This document shows, piece by piece, positions 57,130 to 64,000 of a stretch of 64,000 nt of DNA. Positions within the stretch are counted from its first letter, which is position 1. Every line of letters begins with the position of its first letter. The position numbers were made by a program, and so were the translations under genes. The DNA is taken from positions 1 through 64,000 of the forward strand of contig NZ_NOJY02000005.1 in NCBI RefSeq assembly GCF_002250835.2. The letters run 5' to 3'. The notes beneath the pieces are model-generated. The model saw only the letters and a program-made list of their open reading frames with translations. It made no database searches and had not been told where the DNA came from. Origin of the DNA: Romboutsia weinsteinii. Lineage in GTDB: Bacteria; Bacillota; Clostridia; Peptostreptococcales; Peptostreptococcaceae.

Positions 57130-57327
57130 ATGGATATAACATTGATATTAAAAGTAGCAGGCGTAGGTATATTAATATCAGTATTAAATATGATTCTTGA
57201 AAAAACAGATAGAAAAGATTGGGCTACATTAACTACATTAGCAGGAGTTATAATAGTACTCGGTATGGTACTAACAGAAATAAGTGATTTATTTAATGCT
57301 GTAAGAACGATGTTTCAACTTTACTAA
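57130..57327 (+). CDS. spoIIIAC: Stage III sporulation protein AC
   Basis: A 65-residue membrane protein with two hydrophobic helices (VAGVGILISVLNMIL and LAGVIIVLGMVLTEI). Length and motifs match the SpoIIIAC/AD family. It lies 10 nt after spoIIIAB and is part of the channel base. Confidence 0.95.
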   Translation: MDITLILKVAGVGILISVLNMILEKTDRKDWATLTTLAGVIIVLGMVLTEISDLFNAVRTMFQLY

Positions 57328-57342
57328 GGAGGAGGAGATATT

Positions 57343-57729
57343 TTGGAGGTAATGCAATTAATAGGGATTGCAATAATTTCAACCACACTCTGCTTAGTAA
57401 TAAAAAAAGATAGACCAGAAATGGCAAATTTCATAGCTATAATAACAGGAATAACAATATTATTATCTGTTATATTTAAGCTTAATTTTATAATTGAAAG
57501 TATACAAAGCTTAGCAGATAAAGCGAATATTCCTACGATGTATATATCACTAATAATAAAACTTATAGGAATTGCTTATCTTATGGAATTTGCAATACAA
57601 CTTTGTAAAGACTGTGGGGAAGGAAATATAGCTTCTAAACTAGAGTTTGGTGGGAAAATAATAGTAATGACAATGTCATTCCCTATACTTTTATCAATTG
57701 TAGAAATGATAATAAATATAATACCGTAG
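57343..57729 (+). CDS. spoIIIAD: Stage III sporulation protein AD
   Basis: A 128-residue membrane protein with three to four helices, homologous in its first half to SpoIIIAC. The start is TTG 57343 behind GGAGGAGGAG, matching the family N-terminus MEVMQLIGIA. Operon position is standard. Confidence 0.95.
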   Translation: MEVMQLIGIAIISTTLCLVIKKDRPEMANFIAIITGITILLSVIFKLNFIIESIQSLADKANIPTMYISLIIKLIGIAYLMEFAIQLCKDCGEGNIASKLEFGGKIIVMTMSFPILLSIVEMIINIIP

Positions 57730-57743
57730 GAGAATGATTACTT

Positions 57744-58919
57744 ATGAAAAAAATATTTTTAGGAACTATGCTCCTATTTTTATTAATGGGGGTATCAAAT
57801 AATTGTTTTGCTAATGAATCAGAGGATTATGACGAAACTAAAAGTACAATAGATTCATATATAGATAACCAGTTAGAAAAAGTTAATATAAAGGAAATAG
57901 AAGAATATATAAAAGAGGGGTCAGCCCTTGAGGATATAAATCTAAAAAGTTTTGTGAAGGATCTTATAAAAGGAGATAAAAGTATTTTAGATCTATTTGA
58001 CAAAGAAAATATTAAAATAATTTTATTTGATGAATTAAAGGCAAGTTTAAGAGTGGCGGCTATAATTATAGTACTAGCATTGTTATCATCAATATTAAAA
58101 AGTTTGGAAAATTCATTTTCATCAGGTGCAGTAAGTCAAATAACTACATATATAATATTTATAACAATGGTATCGCTTACGCTTATCGGATTTAAAGATG
58201 TATTATCAATTTGCAATACAACTATAGATAATACTGTGGGGCTTATGCAGGTCATAATGCCAATATTAATTACATTCTTAGTACTAATCGGATTTCCAAT
58301 CACATCGACAGCTTTAAATCCAATATTTATAGGAGGAGTAACTTTTATAAATGTTATTTTTAAAAATTTCTTGTTTGTTTCAATAACTATTGCATTCTCA
58401 ATATTAATAATAAATAACTTATCAAAGAATATGAAACTTAAAAAATTATCATCATTTATAAAACAGATAAATATAGTATCGCTTGGAGCAATGTTTACTA
58501 TATATTTGGGACTAGTATCAGTACAAGGTCTTTATGTAACGAGCATTGATAAATTTAGTATAAAGACAGCTAAATTTGCAATAGGTAATTTTATACCTGT
58601 AGTGGGTGGATTCGTATCTGACTCAGTAGATATACTACTATCTTCATCAGAGTTGATTAAAAATGTATTTGGTGGAATTGGACTGGTATTTCTAGTTGGA
58701 ATTTGTTTACTACCAGTTATAAAAATTTTATCTGTAGTGATAGTATACAAAGCAGCAGCAATAGTAGTAGAGCCTATAGGTGAAGAAAATATGTCAACAT
58801 TTTTAAATGAGGTTGCAAATTTAATGGTAATAATGTTAGTTAGCATAGTTGCAATCATGATAATGTTTTTTGTAACAGTAGCAATATTGACATCTATAAG
58901 TGTAGTAAGTCAGGGTTAG
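57744..58919 (+). CDS. spoIIIAE: Stage III sporulation protein AE
   Basis: A 391-residue polytopic protein. It begins with a signal peptide (MKKIFLGTMLLFLLMGVSNNCFA), then a polar region of about 80 residues and around seven membrane helices from residue 110. It is the largest membrane part of the SpoIIIA complex. The length matches B. subtilis (399). Confidence 0.95.
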   Translation: MKKIFLGTMLLFLLMGVSNNCFANESEDYDETKSTIDSYIDNQLEKVNIKEIEEYIKEGSALEDINLKSFVKDLIKGDKSILDLFDKENIKIILFDELKASLRVAAIIIVLALLSSILKSLENSFSSGAVSQITTYIIFITMVSLTLIGFKDVLSICNTTIDNTVGLMQVIMPILITFLVLIGFPITSTALNPIFIGGVTFINVIFKNFLFVSITIAFSILIINNLSKNMKLKKLSSFIKQINIVSLGAMFTIYLGLVSVQGLYVTSIDKFSIKTAKFAIGNFIPVVGGFVSDSVDILLSSSELIKNVFGGIGLVFLVGICLLPVIKILSVVIVYKAAAIVVEPIGEENMSTFLNEVANLMVIMLVSIVAIMIMFFVTVAILTSISVVSQG

Positions 58920-58923
58920 GAGG

Positions 58924-59517
58924 ATGAACATGTTAAATGATATAAAAGTATGGATAGTAAGTATACTAATTGGAGCCTTCATAATAAATATAGTAGACAT
59001 GATTTTGCCTTCATCTAAGATTAAACCATATATAAATTTAGTTGTGAACTTTATATTTGTATTTATAGTAATAACACCAGTAATTAGTTTTTTTTCAAAA
59101 GATATGGGGTTAGAGGATACAATTTTAAAATACATGGGAGAATATAATAAACAATATGTTGATAGTAATAACAATTTAGCTGGTCAGATGGGAAAAGACA
59201 ATCTATCAAAGGGCTATGAAGATGGATTAAAAGATGTACTTAAATTAAAATTAGAAGAACATGGCTATGAACTAGAAGATATCGAGTTTGATGGATCAGA
59301 TATTAATAATATAAAGATAAAAGAAAAAAATAATAGTAATAATGAAGATAAAAAGGACATACAATCTAGTAAAAATGAAAAATCAAAACAAGTATTTAAA
59401 GACAAGGAAAGTAAAACAGAAGAAACCGAGCATGAACTAGATTTAAGTAAGGAAAAACTAAAAGATGACTTAGTCAAAATACTAGATGTATCAATCGAAA
59501 CTATAGAAATTGATTAA
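58924..59517 (+). CDS. spoIIIAF: Stage III sporulation protein AF
   Basis: A 197-residue protein with two N-terminal membrane helices (about residues 9-28 and 37-58) and a soluble domain. A long Lys/Glu/Ser-rich linker (about residues 130-175) follows before the C-terminus, which is low-complexity and variable in this family. It starts 4 nt after spoIIIAE. Confidence 0.93.
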   Translation: MNMLNDIKVWIVSILIGAFIINIVDMILPSSKIKPYINLVVNFIFVFIVITPVISFFSKDMGLEDTILKYMGEYNKQYVDSNNNLAGQMGKDNLSKGYEDGLKDVLKLKLEEHGYELEDIEFDGSDINNIKIKEKNNSNNEDKKDIQSSKNEKSKQVFKDKESKTEETEHELDLSKEKLKDDLVKILDVSIETIEID

Positions 59518-59531
59518 TAGGGGTTGAGTTA

Positions 59532-60074
59532 ATGTTTAAAAACTTAAACGAAAAAGACAAGAAGAGGATATACTCTCTTTTATCTCTAGCAGTTGTATGT
59601 GTGATAGTGCTTATTGCACTTTCAGTTTTGCCAGGAGATAAAAAAAGTGAAGAAAAAGCTAGTAAAGATAAGGAACAAAATGAAGTAAGTCAGGTTACAA
59701 GTGAGAGTAGCTTAGAAGACAGACTTAAAAATATATTAGCACAAATTGAAGGAGTAGGAGAGTTGGATGTTATGATAACATTTGAATCTAGCGAAGAAAT
59801 ACAACCAGCATACAATTCCAATTCAACTACGGAAAAGACGGAAGAAAAAGATGCTCAAGGTGGAGAAAGAACAATTACAACATCTAGTGAAAATAAGACT
59901 ATGATAACATCAGGCTCAAGTGATCCTGTAGTAATAAAAACTACAGAAGCAAAGGTAAAAGGTGTGATAGTAGTATCAAGTGGAGCTAGTGATTCAAAAG
60001 TAAAGGAAACTCTTTATAGTACAGTACAAACAGCATTACAAATATCAGGCCATCAAGTTACAATTATAAATTAA
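59532..60074 (+). CDS. spoIIIAG: Stage III sporulation protein AG
   Basis: SpoIIIAG forms the large ring of the channel in the intermembrane space. The 180-residue protein has one N-terminal membrane helix (residues 17-35) and a ring-building domain that begins LEDRLKNILAQIEGVGELDV near residue 62. The C-terminal KVKGVIVVSSGA is a family signature. Confidence 0.95.
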   Translation: MFKNLNEKDKKRIYSLLSLAVVCVIVLIALSVLPGDKKSEEKASKDKEQNEVSQVTSESSLEDRLKNILAQIEGVGELDVMITFESSEEIQPAYNSNSTTEKTEEKDAQGGERTITTSSENKTMITSGSSDPVVIKTTEAKVKGVIVVSSGASDSKVKETLYSTVQTALQISGHQVTIIN

Positions 60075-60103
60075 AAAAATACATATAAACCGGGGGGATA
60101 AAA

Positions 60104-60769
60104 ATGAAGTTTAATTATAAGAGTAGAGGATTTGTAGTAATAACATTAACAGCTATGTTAGTAGTTGTAGGAGTAGTAAATTACCAATTAAGTCAAAAGA
60201 CACTACTTGGAATATCAGATGAATTTAAAGCCTATGAACAAGCACAATTAGAAAAGAATACAGACAAAGAGGCAAGTAAAGAAAAAGAGAATAATAAAAA
60301 AGAAGACGGAGAAGCAATGGGGATTGTAGATAGTGAAGCAAGTGATATAAATGAAAAAGTAACAGAGACTAGTAAGGAAATAAAGGAACAGTTAACATCA
60401 GAGAAAAATATGCAAAAAGCATCTTATGTTATAGATATGAAGATGACTAGAGAAAAACAAAGAAATGAACTATCTCAAGAATTAAATGAGATGATAAATA
60501 ATCCATCTACTTCAGAAGACGCTAGAAAAGAAGCATCTGAAATGAAATTAAAACTAGTCAAAGATCAAGAGACAGAGCTAAAAATAGAAAATCTATTAAG
60601 TACTAAAGGATATGAAGATGCATTAGTATACATAAGTGATAATAGTGTAAATGTTGTTGTAAATAAGGATAACCTTGAAAAAGAAGGAGCAGCTAAAATA
60701 TTTGACTTAGTAGCAGAACAGGCAAGCGTAAAATATGAGAATATTAAGCTTATGAATAATAAAAAATAA
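60104..60769 (+). CDS. spoIIIAH: Stage III sporulation protein AH
   Basis: SpoIIIAH binds SpoIIQ across the intermembrane space. The 221-residue protein has one membrane helix (about residues 9-27), a charged linker and the YscJ/FliF-like domain from about residue 100 (SYVIDMKMTREKQRNELSQ). GYEDALVYISDNSVNVVV is typical. It is the last spoIIIA gene; a hairpin lies about 100 nt downstream. Confidence 0.95.
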   Translation: MKFNYKSRGFVVITLTAMLVVVGVVNYQLSQKTLLGISDEFKAYEQAQLEKNTDKEASKEKENNKKEDGEAMGIVDSEASDINEKVTETSKEIKEQLTSEKNMQKASYVIDMKMTREKQRNELSQELNEMINNPSTSEDARKEASEMKLKLVKDQETELKIENLLSTKGYEDALVYISDNSVNVVVNKDNLEKEGAAKIFDLVAEQASVKYENIKLMNNKK

Positions 60770-60866
60770 TAATTAAAAAACTTAATAATTAAATGAATAT
60801 AACTTTAGTTTGTAAGGGATTAAGATATAAAAAAGTGGGCAAACTCTAGATATATTCATTGCTTTT

Positions 60867-60899
60867 AAAATAACCTTAGAATATAACTGAGGTTATTTT
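60867..60899 (+). terminator. Terminator downstream of spoIIIAH
   Basis: The stem AAAATAACCTTAG / CTGAGGTTATTTT (one imperfect pair) has a short U-rich tail. Confidence 0.75.
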
Positions 60900-60972
60900 C
60901 TTGCAAAGTTCAAGTGTATTTGGTATTATTATAGTTATAAAATAGTTCCTTAAATAGGGGGTAGTATTTATC

Positions 60973-61338
60973 ATGGAAAATAGTAATAACTTTGGACAAG
61001 TAAAAATATCTAATGATGTAGTTGCTACTATAGCAGGTCTTGCTGCTTTAGAAGTAGAAGGAGTAGACACTATAACGACAATTGCAGATAAATTACTTAA
61101 AAATAATGGTGTTAAAATACAAATAGAAGACGAGGATGTTAACTTAGACATAATGGTAATAGTAGAGTACGGATCTTCTATACCGGATATAGCTTTCAAA
61201 GTACAAGAAAATGTAAAAAATACTGTTGAAACAATGACAGGATTAAAAGTTTCTCAAGTAAATATACATGTTCAAGGAATCAACTTTAAAAAAGAAAAAG
61301 TTGAGAAAGAAGAAGCTAAGCAAATTAAGAAAAGTTAA
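60973..61338 (+). CDS. Asp23/Gls24 family envelope stress protein (second copy)
   Basis: A 121-residue Asp23-family protein, the second in the window. Residues 12-110 form the family domain (QVKISNDVVATIAGLAALEVEGVD onward), ending in VSQVNIHVQGINF and a Lys/Glu-rich tail. The copy at 14095 lacks this tail. The copy here sits between spoIIIAH and nusB, the position of YqhY-like proteins in B. subtilis, which have been linked to control of acetyl-CoA carboxylase. The match to YqhY is inferred from position. Confidence 0.88.
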   Translation: MENSNNFGQVKISNDVVATIAGLAALEVEGVDTITTIADKLLKNNGVKIQIEDEDVNLDIMVIVEYGSSIPDIAFKVQENVKNTVETMTGLKVSQVNIHVQGINFKKEKVEKEEAKQIKKS

Positions 61339-61342
61339 TAGT

Positions 61343-61370
61343 AACCCTCTGAAAAATCAGAGGGTTTTTT
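61343..61370 (+). terminator. Terminator after the second asp23 gene
   Basis: A 10-bp perfect stem (AACCCTCTGA / TCAGAGGGTT) with a 4-nt loop is followed by T residues. Confidence 0.93.
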
Positions 61371-61415
61371 ACTGCCCCAATCGTGCATAATAAAATTGAA
61401 GGAGGATTATAACAA

Positions 61416-61931
61416 ATGAAGAAGGATGACAAAGCGAGAAAAATAACAACTAGAGAGTATATGATGAAGTTAATATACCAAGCAAATGTAACTAAAGAAG
61501 AGCCGGGTAACTTAAAAGCTATGGTAGAGGACTTTGTAAATGATAATTTTGAATATATATCAAATAGATACGAGGAACTTAGACTTCAATATTCGAATAA
61601 TCCTAATATGAGCTTAGAAAACCTACAAATTGAAGATACAATAGATAAAGAATATATAGATTCAATATGTGTTGCTTTAGATGAAAATGGAAGTAAAATA
61701 GATGAACTAATAAACAAATACGCTAAAAACTGGTCAGTAAATAGAATGCCAAAAGTTGACTTATCTATATTAAGACTAGCAATATGTGAAATACTTTATG
61801 CACAAAACATACCTACTAAAGTTTCAATAAATGAAGCTGTGGAGATGGCAAAAGTATACTGTGACGATAAATCTCCTAAATTTATAAACGGAATATTAGG
61901 AAGTGTTGTTAATGAGTTTGGTGAAAGATAA
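61416..61931 (+). CDS. nusB: Transcription antitermination factor NusB
   Basis: NusB acts with NusE (S10) at boxA in rRNA antitermination. The 171-residue protein begins with [14 protein letters not shown], and the C-terminal signature region [20 protein letters not shown] and [14 protein letters not shown] is intact. It is somewhat longer than E. coli NusB (139) because of an insertion near residues 35-70. It overlaps the next gene by 20 nt. Confidence 0.93.
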   Translation: MKKDDKARKITTREYMMKLIYQANVTKEEPGNLKAMVEDFVNDNFEYISNRYEELRLQYSNNPNMSLENLQIEDTIDKEYIDSICVALDENGSKIDELINKYAKNWSVNRMPKVDLSILRLAICEILYAQNIPTKVSINEAVEMAKVYCDDKSPKFINGILGSVVNEFGER

Positions 61932-62901
61932 TATAATAATCGGAATAGATACTAGCTGCTATACTACCTCTATAGCAGCTATATCTTTAGATAGAAAAGT
62001 TATTTTTAACGAAAGAATAATACTAGATGTAGGTGAAAAATCTAAAGGATTGAGACAAAGTGAAGCAGTTTTTCAACATGTAAAAAATCTAGGAACTATT
62101 GTGGAAAGCATGAAAAAACTTATGACAAAACACAATGTAGCTGCAATTTGTGTATCGGATAGACCTAGACCAATGGAAGATTCATATATGCCAGTTTTTA
62201 AGGTTGGAGAAAATTTTGCACAGCTTACAGGATGTATGCTTGGAGTTCCAGTTTACTTGACTTCGCATCAAGAAAATCATATTGAAGCTAGTTTATATAC
62301 TAATAATATGAAAGGTAGTGATAAGTTCCTATCTGTTCATATGTCAGGTGGAACGAGTGAAGTATTACTAGTTAGTAAATTAAGTGAAAGTAATGAAGAT
62401 GTAAATGAATTATATAATATAAATATAGTTGGTGGAAGTAAAGATATAAGCTTTGGTCAATTAATAGATAGAGTAGGTGTAAATTTAGGATATAAGTTTC
62501 CTGCTGGAAAATACATAGATGAAAATGCGATAAACTGTAATATTAAAATATCACAAGGGCTTAAGACATCAGTAAAAGAAGGTTATATAAATATATCGGG
62601 ACTTGAAAATCAAATTTATAAGATAGATGAAAGTAAAGAGTATACATCAAAGCTTACACTAGATAGTATCGTAAGATCTGTATATAAATCAGTTGTATAT
62701 TTAAGTGAAAAATACAACTTATCGGAAGTTTTATTTGCTGGAGGAGTATCCGCTAGTAAATATATTAACATAGAGTTGACTAAAAAGCTAAGACAAGGAA
62801 ATATAACTGCATATTTTACGGAACCACAATACTCAACTGATAACGCAGTTGGTTGTGCTATAATAGGGTTGAATAAATTTATAAGGCAAAAGAAATCATA
62901 A
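61912..62901 (+). CDS. Kae1/TsaD-like domain protein (O-sialoglycoprotein endopeptidase family paralogue)
   Basis: A 329-residue ASKHA-fold protein related to TsaD, the t6A tRNA-modification enzyme. It begins [16 protein letters not shown], but in place of the TsaD metal motif HxxxH it has [11 protein letters not shown] near residue 119, a recognisable variant. GGTSEVLLV and GGVSASKYI are also seen. Most Clostridia carry this nusB-linked paralogue besides true TsaD, and its role is unknown. ATG 61912 follows AGGAAG; the overlap with nusB suggests translational coupling. Confidence 0.82.
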   Translation: MSLVKDNIIIGIDTSCYTTSIAAISLDRKVIFNERIILDVGEKSKGLRQSEAVFQHVKNLGTIVESMKKLMTKHNVAAICVSDRPRPMEDSYMPVFKVGENFAQLTGCMLGVPVYLTSHQENHIEASLYTNNMKGSDKFLSVHMSGGTSEVLLVSKLSESNEDVNELYNINIVGGSKDISFGQLIDRVGVNLGYKFPAGKYIDENAINCNIKISQGLKTSVKEGYINISGLENQIYKIDESKEYTSKLTLDSIVRSVYKSVVYLSEKYNLSEVLFAGGVSASKYINIELTKKLRQGNITAYFTEPQYSTDNAVGCAIIGLNKFIRQKKS

Positions 62902-62967
62902 AATCTATTATTACAATAGTAGTTAAATTAACTAATATGTCAGAGATAAATTTTAGGAGAATAAAGT

Positions 62968-64000
62968 ATGAAGATAAGGGCTTTAGATATTAGCGAAGCA
63001 AATTCATATATAAAAAGAATTTTAATTAATGATCCAATATTATACAACTTAAAAGTAAAAGGTGAAATATCAAATTTTAAAGTGCATAGTAGTGGAAATG
63101 TATATTTGTCTTTGAAAGACTCTAACTCAAAATTAAATTGTGTCATATTCAAAAGTAATTTTGATAAAAGCATACAGCTGGATAATGGTATAAAAGTAAT
63201 AGCTAGTGGATATATATCAGTTTATGAAAGAGATGGGTCTTATCAATTATATATAAACTCTATAGAAATAGAGGGTATGGGTAATTTATACATTGAATTT
63301 AATAAACTAAAAGAGAAATTAAGACAAGAAGGTTTATTCGATAGTAAATATAAAAAAACTATACCAAAATATCCTGAAAAAATTGGGGTAATAACCTCTG
63401 AGACGGGAGCCGTAATTAGAGATATTATAAATGTAATAAGACGAAGATATCCAAAAGTAAACATTAAGCTTTATCCTGTAACAGTTCAAGGTAATAAATC
63501 AGCTCTTGATATATGTGAAGGAATAAAGTTTTTTAATATATTTAATAATGTAGATACTATAATAGTAGGTAGAGGAGGAGGTTCTATAGAGGAACTTTGG
63601 TCTTTTAACGAAGAGATAGTAGCTAGAGAGGTTTTTAATTCTAGTATACCTATAATATCTGCAGTAGGACATGAGACCGACTTTACTATATGTGATTTTG
63701 TATCAGATATGAGAGCTCCAACTCCATCGGCAGCAGCAGAGATTGCTACACCGTCCTTAGAAGATATAGTATATAAACTTGGCAATATTAAGGAAAGAAT
63801 GAACAAGTCTTTAATAAGCCAGATGCAGATAGATAAATACAGATTAAATTCAGTTTTTGATAAAATAAACAATTACTTAGAATCATATATAATAAGAGAT
63901 AAAGTTATACAACTAGATAGAATATATGATAAAATAACATCTGAGGCAGAGAGCAACATAACTAGTGAAAAAGAAAAACTTTCTAAAGCTGGAGCATTGC
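62968..64000 (+). CDS. xseA: Exodeoxyribonuclease VII large subunit, 3' end missing
   Basis: XseA with XseB forms a single-strand-specific exonuclease. The frame is open from ATG 62968 (behind TAGGAGA) to the right edge, covering about 344 residues of a usual 400-450. An N-terminal OB fold (VKGEISNFKVHSSGNVYLSLKD) precedes the catalytic region with IGVITSETGAVIRDI near residue 134, VGRGGGSIEELWSFN near residue 196 and SAVGHETDFTICDFVSD near residue 230. xseB would be expected just beyond the window. Confidence 0.96.
   Translation, partial: MKIRALDISEANSYIKRILINDPILYNLKVKGEISNFKVHSSGNVYLSLKDSNSKLNCVIFKSNFDKSIQLDNGIKVIASGYISVYERDGSYQLYINSIEIEGMGNLYIEFNKLKEKLRQEGLFDSKYKKTIPKYPEKIGVITSETGAVIRDIINVIRRRYPKVNIKLYPVTVQGNKSALDICEGIKFFNIFNNVDTIIVGRGGGSIEELWSFNEEIVAREVFNSSIPIISAVGHETDFTICDFVSDMRAPTPSAAAEIATPSLEDIVYKLGNIKERMNKSLISQMQIDKYRLNSVFDKINNYLESYIIRDKVIQLDRIYDKITSEAESNITSEKEKLSKAGAL

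Noticed and set aside
1-64000. CRISPR array, rRNA, tRNA, transposase or prophage genes
   Set aside because: I saw no regularly spaced repeats with unique spacers, no tRNA-like cloverleaf or rRNA stretches, and no recombinase or phage protein among the open frames.

Overview
The window is low-GC, densely coded DNA from an anaerobic, endospore-forming Firmicute. Gene order (prpC-prkC-rsgA-rpe-thiN-spoVM-rpmB-asp23-fakA-recG, fapR-plsX-fabHKDG-acpP-fabF, spoIIIAA-AH followed by an Asp23 protein and nusB), a FabK-type enoyl reductase and ferredoxin-dependent oxidoreductases suggest a Clostridia member, probably of the Peptostreptococcaceae (Clostridioides/Paraclostridium/Romboutsia-like). The family placement is inference from synteny; no rRNA or tRNA gene is present to test it.

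Layout. Positions 1-14000 hold core information and signalling genes: priA (5' end missing), def, fmt, a DUF116 protein, a membrane zinc protease, rsmB, rlmN, the PP2C phosphatase and PASTA kinase pair, rsgA, rpe, thiN, a VanZ protein, a flavodoxin-like protein, a 49-residue membrane protein, spoVM and rpmB (reverse). Positions 14000-24200 carry asp23, fakA, recG, rsmD, coaD, a coiled-coil protein, ylbJ and tmcAL (both reverse) and ackA. Positions 24260-32040 hold yceD-rpmF behind a consensus promoter, then a complete FapR-controlled type II fatty acid synthesis operon.

Positions 32200-53730 are the accessory heart of the window. A LysR regulator is divergent from an AspT/SucE-type exchanger, which is followed by a propionyl-CoA:succinate CoA-transferase. 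Next come two colinear copies of an eight-gene module: methylmalonyl-CoA mutase large and B12 subunits, MeaB chaperone, epimerase, and the four subunits of a biotin-dependent Na+-pumping methylmalonyl-CoA decarboxylase. Between the copies sits a four-gene 2-oxoacid:ferredoxin oxidoreductase (korDABC), which runs straight into the second module. The sequence suggests two entry points into one propionate-forming, Na+-exporting route: succinate (exchanger plus CoA-transferase) for module 1, and 2-oxoglutarate (Kor) for module 2. The second module ends at a strong terminator. It is followed by two nearly identical 27-residue Tyr-rich acidic peptides with strong ribosome binding sites, whose function I do not recognise.

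Positions 54281-64000 return to core genes: an aminotransferase (reverse), spoIIIAA to spoIIIAH, a second Asp23 protein, nusB, a TsaD/Kae1-like paralogue, and xseA cut by the right edge.
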